Source: Chthoniobacteraceae bacterium
GTDB lineage: Bacteria > Verrucomicrobiota > Verrucomicrobiia > Chthoniobacterales > Chthoniobacteraceae
Direction of reading: 5' to 3'
Length of the DNA stretch: 64,000 bases
Assembly: GCA_947476255.1 (NCBI GenBank)
Contig: CANJPY010000009.1
Span: forward strand, 1-64,000
In this document: positions 34,174-43,622 of the stretch, in pieces
How positions within the stretch are numbered: position 1 is the stretch's first letter
How the letters are laid out: each line of letters opens with the position of its first letter
Notes under the pieces: model-generated
What the model was told of the DNA's origin: nothing
Seen by the model: only the letters and a program-made list of their open reading frames with translations
The model's database searches: none
Program-made: the position numbers and the translations under genes

Positions 34174-34509
34174 ATGAGAACCCATCCTGAACGTTATGGA
34201 GCGGTGCTGCGTGTGCGCCCTGAATATTTTGAGGAATACAAACGCGCGCACGAAGCCGTCTGGCCCGAAGTGTTAGAGACCATTTCGAAGTGCCATATCC
34301 GGAACTATTCCATTTACCATCACGATGGATTTCTTTTCAGCTATCTGGAGTATTGGGGAGACGATTTCGCGGCTGATATGGCACGCATGGCGCTGGATCC
34401 AGCCACTCAAAGGTGGTGGGCTTACATGGAGCCCATGCAAGCACCGCTGCCCTCGCGAGGCCCCGGGGAATGGTGGGCGAAAATGGACGAAGTCTTCCAC
34501 CACGCATGA
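34174..34509 (+). CDS. rhaM: L-rhamnose mutarotase
   Basis: A 111-residue member of the RhaM/RhaU family. Characteristic blocks are GAVLRVRPEYFEEYKRAH, AVWPEVLE, IRNYSIYHHDGFLFSYLEYW with the catalytic Tyr/His pair, and a C-terminal WWAKMDEVFH. It interconverts alpha and beta L-rhamnopyranose. The frame is open back to 33973, but the domain begins at ATG 34174. No other rhamnose catabolic gene is nearby, so it stands alone here. Confidence 0.93.
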   Translation: MRTHPERYGAVLRVRPEYFEEYKRAHEAVWPEVLETISKCHIRNYSIYHHDGFLFSYLEYWGDDFAADMARMALDPATQRWWAYMEPMQAPLPSRGPGEWWAKMDEVFHHA

Positions 34510-34596
34510 CTCTTATGGGCCTCCTCCCGCATGAGTTTCATGCGGCTAGAACTGCTCCAAAACAGCCTGTTCCTGCCAGATCTGTGGGAGACGGTT

Positions 34597-34618
34597 CCCA
34601 GCACGATCCCAGCACGAT
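34597..34618. repeat. 11-bp tandem duplication
   Basis: CCCAGCACGAT is repeated head-to-tail at 34597-34607 and 34608-34618 in the gap between rhaM and cysNC. It is non-coding. Confidence 0.85.
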
Positions 34619-34684
34619 CCGAACGCACACTCCCAACCGGCTCCCACGCCCCACAAAAGCTTGGGAGACACTTCTGGGAACCGC

Positions 34685-36622
34685 CTAAATGGCAACGTCG
34701 TCTTCGGAAACAGCGCGCACCCTCGGCATAATATACTCGAGCACCGCCGCGACCGATTCCTCAAGCGTGAGGTGCCCCGTCTGAACGCGAAGCTCCGGAT
34801 TTTCCGGTGCTTCATAAGGAGCACTAATCCCAGTGAAATCCTCGATCTCACCAGCTCTCGCCCTCTTGTAAAGGCCCTTCACATCGCGCGATTCACAGAC
34901 CTCCAGCGGTGCATCCACATGGATTTCCGCAAATTCGTGCCCTCCTTCCAAAACGATCTCCCGCGCCCTCCGACGGTCTTGGAGATACGGAGAAATAAAC
35001 GCAGTCACCACAATGAGGCCGGCATCCGCCATGAGGGAGGCCACTTCCGCCACACGGCGAATGTTTTCGACGCGGTCCTCGGGCGCAAACCCGAGGTTGG
35101 AATTGAGACCGTGCCGGATATTGTCTCCATCGAGCACATAAACCTGGCGGCCGCCGTTAAAGAGCTCACGTTCAATCTGCCGGGCGATGGTCGACTTGCC
35201 CGAACCACTCAGGCCGGTCAACCAGACCACCGCGCCTCTATGCCCGTTCCGCAGCGTTCGATTCCGGGGGAGCACGTTTCCTTCCGACCAGTAAATATTG
35301 GCGCTCTTGACCTTGGTACGGTCGGAATAGACGCCGCCGTGGATAATCCCGCCGCCCGCGACCTGCCGTTCATCGACAATCACAAATCGCCCCATGAAAG
35401 GGTTGCGGTCGTGGTTGTCCATCACCAGAGCGCCGCGTGTTTGAAGAGTCACTTCGGCCACGTCATTGCGATTGATAAAGGGACGCTCGCCGGTGACCGT
35501 CTCGAGAGTGGAGGCGTCAATGACACGTTCCACGGAAACGACCTCTGCATCAAGTTCCTGCGTCGCGAGTTTGAGCTTGTAGGTTTGTCCCACGGTTAAT
35601 GGGCGTTTCCCCATCCAAAACAGTCGCGCCTTAAAGCGGTTGGATTCAATGGGAGCCGTCGCTTCGTGCGACGCGATATGTCCGCGCTGCACAAATATTT
35701 GCTCCTTGAGCGTGATCGCCACCGACTCTCCGGCCAGAGCCTCGGTTCTGCTCGGCCCACTCCAGTTTTCGATGGAGGCCACAACACTCGTTTTATTGTT
35801 GGGGGAGAAAACCAAAGCATCTCCCACCTTGAGTGTTCCTGATTCGATCCGGCCGACCAAAAGGCGCCGGTCGTCAAAGCGGTACACATCCTGAATGGGC
35901 AGACGCAAGGGCATCGCCACCAGAGGAGCTGGCGGTTCAAACGTGTCCAACATCTCGAGTACCGTGGGTCCCGTGTACCATGGCATGGGGTTGGGAGCGC
36001 CTGCCTCAGGCGTGCGCCCCGCCACATTAACGCCATTACGCGCAGAAATGGGCACAAAGGCGCGAGCTTCCACTCCGATTCGAGCGAGAAAAGCGAGGTA
36101 TTCGGTTCGAACGGCTTCGAATGTTTCCCGCGAGTATCCTGCAAGGTCCATTTTGTTGACGGCGACAACGACCTGCTTGATTCCAAGCAAACTCAGAAGA
36201 TAGCCGTGCCGGCGGCTCTGCTCCTGGACGCCTTCGTTGGCTGCAATCAGGAGCACCGCGGCGTCCGCGCTGGCGGCCCCGGTGATCATGTTCTTGAGAA
36301 ACTCTTTATGACCGGGGGCATCAATGATCACGTACGGACGCTTGGCCGTCTTGAACTGGATTTGCGTCGTATCGATGGTGATGTTTTGCTCCTGCTCTTC
36401 CAAAAGAGCGTCCAACAAGAAGGCGTATTCAAAATCCATCCCCTCTTCGGCGCAGGCTTTGCGGATTTGGTCGACTTTGCCGTCGGGCAGAGAGTTGGTG
36501 TCGTAAAAAATGCGCCCAATGAGGGTGGATTTACCGTGGTCGACATGACCCACAAACACGACGCGCAAACGGCTCGTCTGGCCTGGGGCCAACGATACAG
36601 GGACGGAGGAGACGGAAGACAT
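34685..36622 (-). CDS. cysNC: bifunctional sulfate adenylyltransferase subunit 1 / APS kinase
   Basis: About 645 residues from ATG 36622. Residues about 15-440 are CysN, an EF-Tu-like GTPase with [17 protein letters not shown] and NKMD. The C-terminal part (about 460-645) is APS kinase CysC with [12 protein letters not shown] and [10 protein letters not shown]. The CysN part drives ATP sulfurylase (with CysD) by GTP hydrolysis; the CysC part phosphorylates APS to PAPS. The frame is open to 36754, but that would overlap cysD. It is the last gene of cysH-cysD-cysNC. Confidence 0.95.
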   Translation of the reverse strand: MSSVSSVPVSLAPGQTSRLRVVFVGHVDHGKSTLIGRIFYDTNSLPDGKVDQIRKACAEEGMDFEYAFLLDALLEEQEQNITIDTTQIQFKTAKRPYVIIDAPGHKEFLKNMITGAASADAAVLLIAANEGVQEQSRRHGYLLSLLGIKQVVVAVNKMDLAGYSRETFEAVRTEYLAFLARIGVEARAFVPISARNGVNVAGRTPEAGAPNPMPWYTGPTVLEMLDTFEPPAPLVAMPLRLPIQDVYRFDDRRLLVGRIESGTLKVGDALVFSPNNKTSVVASIENWSGPSRTEALAGESVAITLKEQIFVQRGHIASHEATAPIESNRFKARLFWMGKRPLTVGQTYKLKLATQELDAEVVSVERVIDASTLETVTGERPFINRNDVAEVTLQTRGALVMDNHDRNPFMGRFVIVDERQVAGGGIIHGGVYSDRTKVKSANIYWSEGNVLPRNRTLRNGHRGAVVWLTGLSGSGKSTIARQIERELFNGGRQVYVLDGDNIRHGLNSNLGFAPEDRVENIRRVAEVASLMADAGLIVVTAFISPYLQDRRRAREIVLEGGHEFAEIHVDAPLEVCESRDVKGLYKRARAGEIEDFTGISAPYEAPENPELRVQTGHLTLEESVAAVLEYIMPRVRAVSEDDVAI

Positions 36623-36683
36623 GGAAGAAAAAAAGGGTAAGAGGCTGCCTCTGAATTGCGGAGATGAAAGCGGCTGAAACTTC

Positions 36684-37655
36684 CTACATAAAGCCCTTGG
36701 CACGGAGCTTCTGCATCGCATTGCGTTCATGATGATCCTGAGCGCGGCCGGCACGTTCGCTTGTGGTTGTCACCGCAAGTTCATCAATGATTTTATCGAT
36801 CGTATCTGCACCACTTTCTACGGGACCCGAAATGGGCCAGCAGCCCAGGGAGCGAAAGCGGTACTGTTTCCCATCTTGTCCGCGACGGGCGAAATACATA
36901 TGGGGAATGGGGATTCCTTCTCTCTGGATGTAGAGCCAAATATCCCGCTCACTCCAGTCCAGAAGCGCTTGTACGCGGACGTGCTCACCGGCAGCACAGG
37001 AGGTCGTGAATTGGTTCCAGAATTCCGGCGGTTGATCCTTGTAATCCCACTCGAAGTCTTTGTTTCGCGGAGAGAAATACCGCTCTTTGGCGCGCGTAGG
37101 GTCTTCGTCGCGTCGGATTCCCGTGATCAGAGCACTCCACTGGTGTTCCGCCATGACCTGCTGGAGGGCCGCTGTTTTAAGCTCATGCGTCACAGTCACC
37201 GGATCCGCTGTTTCATATCCGATGGGTCCGCGCTCCGCGTAGGCGCCACGACCGGCTCTGGCATCTTCATTGATCTTCACAATCAAATTCAAATCATGGT
37301 AGCGCACCGCCCAGTCCCGATAGACGAGCATTTCTGGAAACTCATAAGTGGTGTCGATGTGCAGGAGGGGATAGGGAATATGCCCTCCAAATGCCTTGCG
37401 CGACAACCAGATCAAAACATTCGAATCCTTGCCCATACTCCAGGGCATGCACAGGTTCTTGAAGTGGTGAAAGGCTTCGCGGAGCAAAAAAATGCTCTGC
37501 GCCTCAAGCGCGTCGAGATGCGCAGAGTCGCTGCGACTCACCTTTTCGGGAAAAAAGGCGGGACAACTTCCCGGGGTTGGGGGGGCGTACTTTCCCGCGT
37601 GGGCAGGATGGGACGAAAAGTCCGGCAGGGTCAGATCAGAGGCACTTGTACTCAT
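36684..37655 (-). CDS. cysD: sulfate adenylyltransferase subunit 2
   Basis: A 323-residue CysD with the PP-loop in [20 protein letters not shown] and the family block [20 protein letters not shown]. It forms APS from sulfate and ATP together with CysN. The first 45 residues are a non-conserved extension rich in Pro and Ser; an internal start is possible but no better codon is obvious. Between its stop and the cysNC ATG are 61 bp; between cysH and its start, 48 bp. Confidence 0.95.
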   Translation of the reverse strand: MSTSASDLTLPDFSSHPAHAGKYAPPTPGSCPAFFPEKVSRSDSAHLDALEAQSIFLLREAFHHFKNLCMPWSMGKDSNVLIWLSRKAFGGHIPYPLLHIDTTYEFPEMLVYRDWAVRYHDLNLIVKINEDARAGRGAYAERGPIGYETADPVTVTHELKTAALQQVMAEHQWSALITGIRRDEDPTRAKERYFSPRNKDFEWDYKDQPPEFWNQFTTSCAAGEHVRVQALLDWSERDIWLYIQREGIPIPHMYFARRGQDGKQYRFRSLGCWPISGPVESGADTIDKIIDELAVTTTSERAGRAQDHHERNAMQKLRAKGFM

Positions 37656-37703
37656 GGATGCAAAAAAAAGAGGAGAAGGAGCGAATGCTAGGGGCTCAAA
37701 AAA

Positions 37704-38441
37704 TCACTTCGCGGCGTTTAAAAAGGTATGGATTCCACACTCTGTCTTGTCGAACCCCGTCCAGCGCCCGGCGCGTTCGGAGCCGTCTTCGCCTGCGGGC
37801 CGCGTGCAAGGCTGACAGCCAATGGAGCGGTATCCCCTGTCATTCAGAGGATTATAAGGAATTCCGTGCTTGTGGATATATTCCCAAACCGCGTCCCGTC
37901 CCCAAGCCGTCATCGGGTTTAACTTCAGAATGTACTGCTCCAGCAGGGGGTCAAAGAGGTAGCGCTCCAAAATGCCCGCGCCACTGCGGGTGGAACTCTG
38001 CTCCTGCCGCACTCCCGTGATCCAGACTGAAAGCGTTTTTAAGCGCTCTTTAAGCGGTTCCACCTTCCGAAGCTGGCAACAGGTGTCGGGACGCTTTGTC
38101 CAGAGCTCGGGCCCAAATTCCGCAGCCTGCTGCTCCAGGGAGATCTCAGGGTGCACACTTTCCAGAGGGATTCCAAAAAATACCTCCAACCGAGCTTTGA
38201 GTTGCACGCTCTCCTCGAAGAGAAGACCTGTATCAAGCGTGAAGACTGGCAACGCGAGGCCCGCCGTGACCGCATGGTGAATCATGACCAAACCCGCACC
38301 CTGAAAACTGGTTCCGATGGCTGCGCCCGAGCCAAAGGTCTCAAACGCCCACCGGAGGACTTCTGTGAGCGGAGCTTGGGCAAGCTTCTTTGCCTGCTGG
38401 GCAACAGCATCAGGAGAGAGAAGGATGGCAGAGGAAGACAT
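37704..38441 (-). CDS. cysH: adenylyl-sulfate (APS) reductase, [4Fe-4S] type
   Basis: A 245-residue CysH. Besides the catalytic Cys in KTECGIH near the C-terminus, it has both cysteine pairs that bind a [4Fe-4S] cluster: CC in TCCQLRKVEPL and CxxC in GCQPCTRP. These mark assimilatory APS reductases (as in plants and many bacteria) rather than PAPS reductases. It reduces APS to sulfite with thioredoxin. It is the first gene of the operon, with an extended -10 promoter just upstream. Confidence 0.94.
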   Translation of the reverse strand: MSSSAILLSPDAVAQQAKKLAQAPLTEVLRWAFETFGSGAAIGTSFQGAGLVMIHHAVTAGLALPVFTLDTGLLFEESVQLKARLEVFFGIPLESVHPEISLEQQAAEFGPELWTKRPDTCCQLRKVEPLKERLKTLSVWITGVRQEQSSTRSGAGILERYLFDPLLEQYILKLNPMTAWGRDAVWEYIHKHGIPYNPLNDRGYRSIGCQPCTRPAGEDGSERAGRWTGFDKTECGIHTFLNAAK

Positions 38442-38463
38442 AAACCCGATTAAATCGATAGGT

Positions 38464-38472
38464 ATTATAGCA
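38464..38472 (-). promoter_or_regulatory. extended -10 promoter of cysH operon
   Basis: The minus strand reads TGCTATAAT: a perfect TATAAT (38464-38469) with the TGn extension. It begins 23 bp upstream of the cysH ATG, giving a leader of about 15 nt. No good -35 is seen at the right distance, as expected for an extended -10 promoter that may need an activator. Confidence 0.6.
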
Positions 38473-38576
38473 AATCAAATCCCAGGAGGTCTACCCTTTT
38501 TTTGAATCAAAGCGCCGGGCTCCGGTCTGAACCGCCAGCCCCCCACCTATGGCATCGATTCTGCCCTCCTTCCATC

Positions 38577-38615
38577 GCTCAATCCCGCTCAATCCCGCTC
38601 AATCCCGCTCAATCA
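38577..38615. repeat. tandem repeat, 10-bp unit, about 3.9 copies
   Basis: GCTCAATCCC is repeated from 38577 to 38606, with a fourth copy ending GCTCAATCA. It lies between the divergent cysH and tex genes. The core AATCCCGCT is shared with the array at 6991. Confidence 0.9.
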
Positions 38616-38685
38616 CCATCTCGCCGCCTTCATCGGTTGACTCCCCCGCACATACGCGCAAAGCTTCCTTTTTTCCACGCCCCGC

Positions 38686-40983
38686 ATGATCGAAAAGCAC
38701 ATTCTCAAAATCACCCAGGAACTCAAACTGGAAGCACGTCAGGTCGCCGCCACAGCCGTTCTCTTGGAAGAAGGGGCGACAGTCCCGTTCATCGCACGTT
38801 ACCGAAAGGAAAAAACGGGGGAATTAGACGAAGTCCAAATTGCGGCGATACGTGATCGGGTTGAACAGTTAGGGGAGTTAGACAAGCGCCGGGAATCGAT
38901 TTTAAGCTCGCTGGTGGAACGCAAACTTCTAACCGAAGGGCTCAAACTGAAGATTGACGCGGCGGAAACGCTCTCCACCTTGGAGGATCTTTACCTGCCG
39001 TTCCGTCCCAAGAAACGCACCAAGGCCACGATCGCCAAAGAACGCGGGCTGGAGCCTCTTTCAGAAATTCTGTGGCTGCAGGCGCCTGCCACAAATCCAG
39101 CGGCGGAGGCGGCTCCCTTTGTGGATCCCGCCAAGGAGGTGCCGGACGCCGAAGCGGCCCTCGCTGGAGCCCGGGATATTTTGGCGGAGCGCATCAACGA
39201 TGACGCCACGGCTCGTGCGAAACTGCGTGAACTTTACATTGCCCAGGGAATGATCCGTTCCAAAGTTGTCGCAGGCAAAGAAGAAGAAGGGGCAAAGTTT
39301 AAGGATTATTTCGACTGGACCGAACCCGCGATAGGCGCGCCCTCCCATCGGATTCTCGCGATGCGCCGCGGGGAGGAGGAAGGGTTCTTATTTACACGCC
39401 TGACGCCTCCAGAGGAGTCGGCAGTGGCCATTTTAGAGGCCCTGTTTGTCAAGGGCACGTGGGCCGCAGCACTGCAGGTGAAGTCGGCCATTGCAGACTG
39501 TTATAAGCGGCTTTTGGGATTCGCCATGGAAGGGGAAGCACGCGTTCATTTCAAGAAACGCGCGGACGAGGAAGCGGTACGCGTGTTCGCGGATAATTTG
39601 CGGGAACTGTTGCTGGCTCCGGCGCTTGGGCAAAAGACGGTTTTGGCGATTGATCCGGGGTTCAGGACAGGGTGCAAAGTGGTGCTCCTCGACAGGCAGG
39701 GCAAGCTCCTTGCCAACGACGTTGTTTATCCTGAGAAGAGTGAAAGGGAGCAGGCGCAAGCCGCCGAGATGGTGCGGACGGTGGTCAAGAAATTCAATAT
39801 TGAGGCCATTGCCATCGGCAATGGAACGGCGTCGCGTGAAACGGAAGCCTTTGTCCGAAAATTGGGACTCCCTTCCTCGATTCCCATCGTGATGGTGAAT
39901 GAAAGCGGTGCTTCCATCTACTCCGCGAGCGAAGTCGCGCGCGAAGAGTTTCCCAACCATGACATTACCGTTCGTGGAGCCGTGTCCATCGGACGCCGCC
40001 TGATGGATCCTCTGGCGGAACTGGTCAAACTGGACCCGAAGTCCATCGGCGTGGGGCAATATCAGCATGATGTCGACCAAAACGCCCTCAAGCGTTCCCT
40101 CGACGATGTGGTTGTCTCCTGCGTGAACCGAGTCGGGGTGGAGCTCAACACAGCCAGTAAAAACCTCCTGGCCTACGTTTCAGGTTTGAACGCTAGAACC
40201 GCTGCGAACATCGTGGCGCACCGAGACGAAAACGGACCTTTTCGTTCCCGAAAAGAACTCCTGAAGGTCGCTGGCATGGGGCCTAAAACATTCGAACAAG
40301 CCGCTGGTTTTCTGCGGATTCGAGATGGAGAACACCCCCTGGACTCGAGTGCTGTCCATCCTGAGCGGTATGCGCTTGTCGATAAAATGGCGGGCGACGC
40401 CAGTTGCACGGTGCACGACCTCATGAAGGACTCCTCCAAGCGGGGTAAAATCGACCCCAAACGCTATGTCTCTCCTGAAATTGGACTGCCTACGCTGGTT
40501 GATATTTTAGCGGAACTTTCCAAACCCGGCCGGGATCCACGCCAACAATTTGAGGTGTTTTCCTTTCAGGAAGGCGTTGAAAAAGTGGAGCATCTACAAC
40601 CCGGAATGAAACTTCCAGGTGTTGTAACCAATGTCACGGCGTTTGGTGCATTTGTGGACATTGGAGTCCACCAGGATGGATTGGTTCATATCTCCCAACT
40701 CTCGGATAATTTTGTCAAAGACCCCGCAGAAGTCGTGAAGGTCGGGCAGCGTGTGCAAGCCACCGTCATGGAAGTCGATCTGCAGCGCAAACGCATCGCG
40801 CTCTCTCTCAAAACAAATCCCGAAGTGGGCCCGCGGGCGCCGCGAGGCACAGGTCCCTCCCAAGGCGGCCCGTCCGGCGGCGGTGGCGCCCCCAGACGTG
40901 ACGGCCCTCCCCGCACAGACAACCGCAAAAACGCGGCCCCTACGGTCGATTGGTTCACTGCTGCGACGCAAAAAAAACGCTGA
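38686..40983 (+). CDS. tex: Tex family RNA-binding transcription accessory protein
   Basis: A 765-residue Tex protein, full length. It has an N-terminal helical Tex_N domain, a YqgF/RuvC-like domain (TVLAIDPGFRTGCKVVLLD), tandem helix-hairpin-helix (LNARTAANIVAHRDENGPFR, LKVAGMGPKTFEQAAGFLRI), and a C-terminal S1 RNA-binding domain (GVVTNVTAFGAFVDIGVHQD). A low-complexity Gly/Pro/Arg tail follows. Tex binds nucleic acid and influences transcription and stress responses. The start ATG 38686 is firm. It appears monocistronic. Confidence 0.96.
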   Translation: MIEKHILKITQELKLEARQVAATAVLLEEGATVPFIARYRKEKTGELDEVQIAAIRDRVEQLGELDKRRESILSSLVERKLLTEGLKLKIDAAETLSTLEDLYLPFRPKKRTKATIAKERGLEPLSEILWLQAPATNPAAEAAPFVDPAKEVPDAEAALAGARDILAERINDDATARAKLRELYIAQGMIRSKVVAGKEEEGAKFKDYFDWTEPAIGAPSHRILAMRRGEEEGFLFTRLTPPEESAVAILEALFVKGTWAAALQVKSAIADCYKRLLGFAMEGEARVHFKKRADEEAVRVFADNLRELLLAPALGQKTVLAIDPGFRTGCKVVLLDRQGKLLANDVVYPEKSEREQAQAAEMVRTVVKKFNIEAIAIGNGTASRETEAFVRKLGLPSSIPIVMVNESGASIYSASEVAREEFPNHDITVRGAVSIGRRLMDPLAELVKLDPKSIGVGQYQHDVDQNALKRSLDDVVVSCVNRVGVELNTASKNLLAYVSGLNARTAANIVAHRDENGPFRSRKELLKVAGMGPKTFEQAAGFLRIRDGEHPLDSSAVHPERYALVDKMAGDASCTVHDLMKDSSKRGKIDPKRYVSPEIGLPTLVDILAELSKPGRDPRQQFEVFSFQEGVEKVEHLQPGMKLPGVVTNVTAFGAFVDIGVHQDGLVHISQLSDNFVKDPAEVVKVGQRVQATVMEVDLQRKRIALSLKTNPEVGPRAPRGTGPSQGGPSGGGGAPRRDGPPRTDNRKNAAPTVDWFTAATQKKR

Positions 40984-41129
40984 TTCACGATACCCGCGGT
41001 TGCCGTGCACCGGCTTCTCTTCCCTTCTTTTTTAAGTTTATGGTCGATTAAAAGACCTCGGCCCCCCGGGCCAAACGACTCGTTTCCTTCAAGATTTGGG
41101 TTCAGAAGCCCGCCTCATCGACGCCCCCT

Positions 41130-42512
41130 ATGTCCCAGCCAGATGCACCGGTAACGCCGCCCAAACCGGATATCGAACGAATCGCCCGCGGGATCGTCAG
41201 TCGTCTACAAAAGGCGGGCCATACGGCCCTTTACGCGGGCGGTTGCGTGCGGGATATGCTCCGGCAGATTCCGCCCCACGACTACGATGTTGCTACAAGT
41301 GCGCGTCCCGAACAGGTGCAGGCGCTTTTCAGTCGCACCATCTCGGTGGGAGCCCAATTCGGGGTCATCTCCGTCCTTGAAAACGGAGTGGAGGTCCAAG
41401 TCGCCACCTTCCGTTCAGACGGGGACTATGTCGACGGAAGACATCCAGTGAGCGTCTGTTTTTCCAGCGCCGAAGAAGACGCTAAACGCAGAGACTTCAC
41501 AATCAACGGCCTCTTTTTCGACCCCATCAGCGGCAAGCTTTTGGACTATGTCGGCGGTCAAGCTGACCTCAAAAGCTCCGTACTCCGCGCCATTGGCGAC
41601 CCGGAGGCAAGGATTGCAGAAGACCGTCTGCGCATGCTCCGGGCAGTGCGGTTTGCGACAGTGCTAGGGTTTGAAATCGATGCCGCCACCTGGGCGGCGG
41701 TCCAAAAACACGCAGCTTCCATTCATGAGGTCAGCGCGGAGCGCATCCGGGAAGAGTTCCTGAAAACCCTCCTCTCTCCCAACCGCGTGAGAGGACTGGA
41801 CCTGCTTGACGAAAGCGGTTTACTGCGCGAAATCGTCCCCGAAATGGAAGCACTCAAGGGCTGCGAACAACCCCCGCAATTCCATCCCGAAGGAGACGTC
41901 TGGGTCCACACCAGGCTCATGCTCAGCCTGCTGCCCCCGGAAGTTTCCCCCCCGCTTCTGCTCTCCGTCCTTTTCCACGACATCGCCAAACCCGCCACCT
42001 ACTCCTTCGACCCCGCTGAAGGCCGGATCCGTTTCTCCGGCCATGAAAAGCTCGGCGCCACCATGACCGAGGCGATCCTCTTGAGGCTGCGTTTTTCACG
42101 CAAAGACATCGACGCCACCGTGGAGGCCGTGGCCAACCACATGGCGTTCAAAGACGTTCAAAAAATGCGCGTCTCCCGCCTCAAACGTTTCCTGGCCCGC
42201 CCCACCATTGCAGACGAACTCGCCCTTCACCGCGTCGACTGCGCCAGCAGCAACGGCGACCTCTCCAACTACACGTTTCTCAACAACAAACTCGAGGAGT
42301 TTTCCCAAGCCCCCCTCATCCCCCCGCCCCTGCTTACCGGGCGCGACCTGCTCGAACTCGGGTTCCGCGCAGGCCCCGCCTTCAAGCTCATCCTCGAGGA
42401 GATCCAGAGCCGCCAGCTCGAGGGCAGCCTGTCCTCGCGCGAAGCCGCCCTGGAATGGGTCCGGGACAACGGACCGGCCTTCGTCCCAGAAACGGAGCCG
42501 AAAACAAGCTGA
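41130..42512 (+). CDS. CCA tRNA nucleotidyltransferase with HD domain
   Basis: A 460-residue class II polymerase-beta nucleotidyltransferase. The active site is YAGGCVRDMLRQIPPHDYDV, followed by RRDFTINGLFFDP and the tRNA/nucleotide-binding block IAEDRLRMLRAVRFA. An HD domain follows (LSVLFHDIAKPATYSF). The enzyme repairs or adds the 3' CCA of tRNAs. Because the one tRNA here encodes CCA, repair may be its main job for that tRNA. The C-terminal region is richer in Pro and Ser codons, and the gene is followed by repeat-rich DNA. Confidence 0.95.
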   Translation: MSQPDAPVTPPKPDIERIARGIVSRLQKAGHTALYAGGCVRDMLRQIPPHDYDVATSARPEQVQALFSRTISVGAQFGVISVLENGVEVQVATFRSDGDYVDGRHPVSVCFSSAEEDAKRRDFTINGLFFDPISGKLLDYVGGQADLKSSVLRAIGDPEARIAEDRLRMLRAVRFATVLGFEIDAATWAAVQKHAASIHEVSAERIREEFLKTLLSPNRVRGLDLLDESGLLREIVPEMEALKGCEQPPQFHPEGDVWVHTRLMLSLLPPEVSPPLLLSVLFHDIAKPATYSFDPAEGRIRFSGHEKLGATMTEAILLRLRFSRKDIDATVEAVANHMAFKDVQKMRVSRLKRFLARPTIADELALHRVDCASSNGDLSNYTFLNNKLEEFSQAPLIPPPLLTGRDLLELGFRAGPAFKLILEEIQSRQLEGSLSSREAALEWVRDNGPAFVPETEPKTS

Positions 42513-42572
42513 ACAGAGGAGCAGCACTCCAGGGGCGCGGCATGGATGCAAAACGCGCCTTCCTCCAAACAA

Positions 42573-42635
42573 AGCGCACAAGGGCCTGCGCATAGCGCAC
42601 AAGGGCCTGCGCATAGCGCACAAGGGCCAGCGCAT
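42573..42635. repeat. 21-bp tandem repeat, 3 copies
   Basis: Three units starting AGCGCACAAGGGCC occupy 42573-42593, 42594-42614 and 42615-42635. The third differs by one base (A for T), and the following AGCGCACA is a partial fourth copy. Confidence 0.95.
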
Positions 42636-42773
42636 AGCGCACACCGAGCGAGTCACTGAAAGTGCCAAGCGGGAGGCGCGCCTCAAGAAAGCCCGTCCCC
42701 CACACGCAGACGGGCTCCCTCCTGATCCGCTGGAGGTCCCCCCCAGCTACCGGCGGCGCCCCCTCGCGCCCCC

Positions 42774-42899
42774 CAGCCTCTGGCGGCTCGCTTCCAGCCT
42801 CTGGCGGCTCGCTTCCAGCCTCTGGCGGCTCGCTTCCAGCCTCTGGCGGCTCGCCTTCAGGCTCTGGCGGCTCGCCTTCAGGCTCTGGCGGCTCGCCTT
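42774..42899. repeat. 21-bp tandem repeat, 6 copies
   Basis: Six units of 21 bp fill exactly 126 bp. Copies 1-4 begin CAGCCTCTGGCGGCTCGC and copies 5-6 begin CAGGCTCTGGCGGCTCGC, with the last bases shifting from TTC to CTT. The orderly change from one variant to the other looks like successive slippage or unequal exchange. The unit is unrelated in sequence to the 21-bp array 140 bp upstream. Confidence 0.95.
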
Positions 42900-42943
42900 C
42901 AGTGCCCCGCGACTCCCCCGCGACTCCCCCGCTCAAGCCCCGT

Positions 42944-43444
42944 TTAGCGGGAATGCAGTTCCGCTTCCGTGTTAATCACCGTCTGGGCGATGTGCGTCAG
43001 ATTGCGGTCGCACTCCTCCTCCTCCTTCAGGGTCTCCTGCAAAAGGGCCGCCACTTCGTCCTCCTCAAGCACCAAGGCGAAAGCCCGAGCGCACCCATAA
43101 CCCGCGATCTCGTAGTGTTCCATGCGCTGGATGGAGGCGATGATCGCCGCATCCCGCACATCCGGCAGCGCCTCAGCCGCCTCCAGTTCCATCCACGCGG
43201 ACACGAGCCCCACCATCCCGTGGCTGCGGCCCGGTTTTGCGGGGATTCCCAACTTTTGGAAACACTGCTCCAGTCGCTGTTCATGGGTGGTCGTTTCCTG
43301 CATGTGCTCCTGCAGCGCCTCCCGTAATTCCTCGTGGGACGCGCTTTTGATCACCTTCGGAAGGATTTTGATCAACTGCCTTTCAGCACTCAAAAGATCG
43401 TGTAATTCCGAAACCAACAGTTCGTGCAAAGAATTAAGTTTCAT
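42944..43444 (-). CDS. ferritin-like DUF892 (YciE/YciF-type) protein
   Basis: About 166 residues from ATG 43444, which is preceded by GAAGGG. It is a four-helix ferritin-like fold: LHELLVSELHDLLSAERQLI opens the DUF892 pattern, with Glu/His metal ligands in EELREALQEHMQETTTHEQR, QRMEHYEIAGYGCARA and ETLKEEEECDRNL. Such proteins are stress-induced and probably bind a diiron centre; the reaction is unknown. The frame runs back to 43474, but the extra 10 residues precede the domain. Confidence 0.9.
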   Translation of the reverse strand: MKLNSLHELLVSELHDLLSAERQLIKILPKVIKSASHEELREALQEHMQETTTHEQRLEQCFQKLGIPAKPGRSHGMVGLVSAWMELEAAEALPDVRDAAIIASIQRMEHYEIAGYGCARAFALVLEEDEVAALLQETLKEEEECDRNLTHIAQTVINTEAELHSR

Positions 43445-43540
43445 ATCGCCCTTCGCTACGGAAACAACGCGCATTCAGCCGTAAAAAACAGACCGTTCGC
43501 ACCAATAATCCCGCCCGCCGCTCCCTCCTTCAGCACCACA

Positions 43541-43622
43541 TCCCCCCCCCTCTCCCCCCCTCTCCCTCCCTCCCTCCCTCACTCCCTCCCTCACTCCCTC
43601 CCTCACTCCCTCCCTCACTCCA
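43541..43622. repeat. polypyrimidine tract with 12-bp repeats
   Basis: About 80 bp are nearly pure C/T on the plus strand: runs of C and CTCCC, then CTCCCTCCCTCA repeated about four times to 43620. It overlaps the last codons of xseA. Such homopurine-homopyrimidine mirror-like tracts can form triplex (H-DNA) and are slippage prone. Confidence 0.9.

Larger units (their letters stand above)
42513..42943. other. repeat-rich convergent intergenic region
   Basis: This 431-bp space between convergent genes contains two separate 21-bp tandem arrays and little else. Long open frames exist on both strands because the repeat unit is a multiple of three, but their translations are pure low complexity (EPPEAGS-type on the minus strand). 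I do not accept a gene here. Confidence 0.7.

Noticed and set aside
34661-35599. 312-residue plus-strand frame antisense to cysNC
   Set aside because: The APS kinase and CysN domains on the minus strand explain this region fully.
36729-37691. 320-residue open frame antisense to cysD
   Set aside because: cysD is unmistakable on the minus strand.
42573-42899. CRISPR array
   Set aside because: The units are directly abutting with no spacers and no cas genes are present, so this is a minisatellite.
42388-42936. 182-residue minus-strand frame with EPPEAGS repeats
   Set aside because: It is mostly translation of the 21-bp repeats, overlaps the CCA-transferase end antisense and has no signal or domain. 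It could only be revived by expression data.
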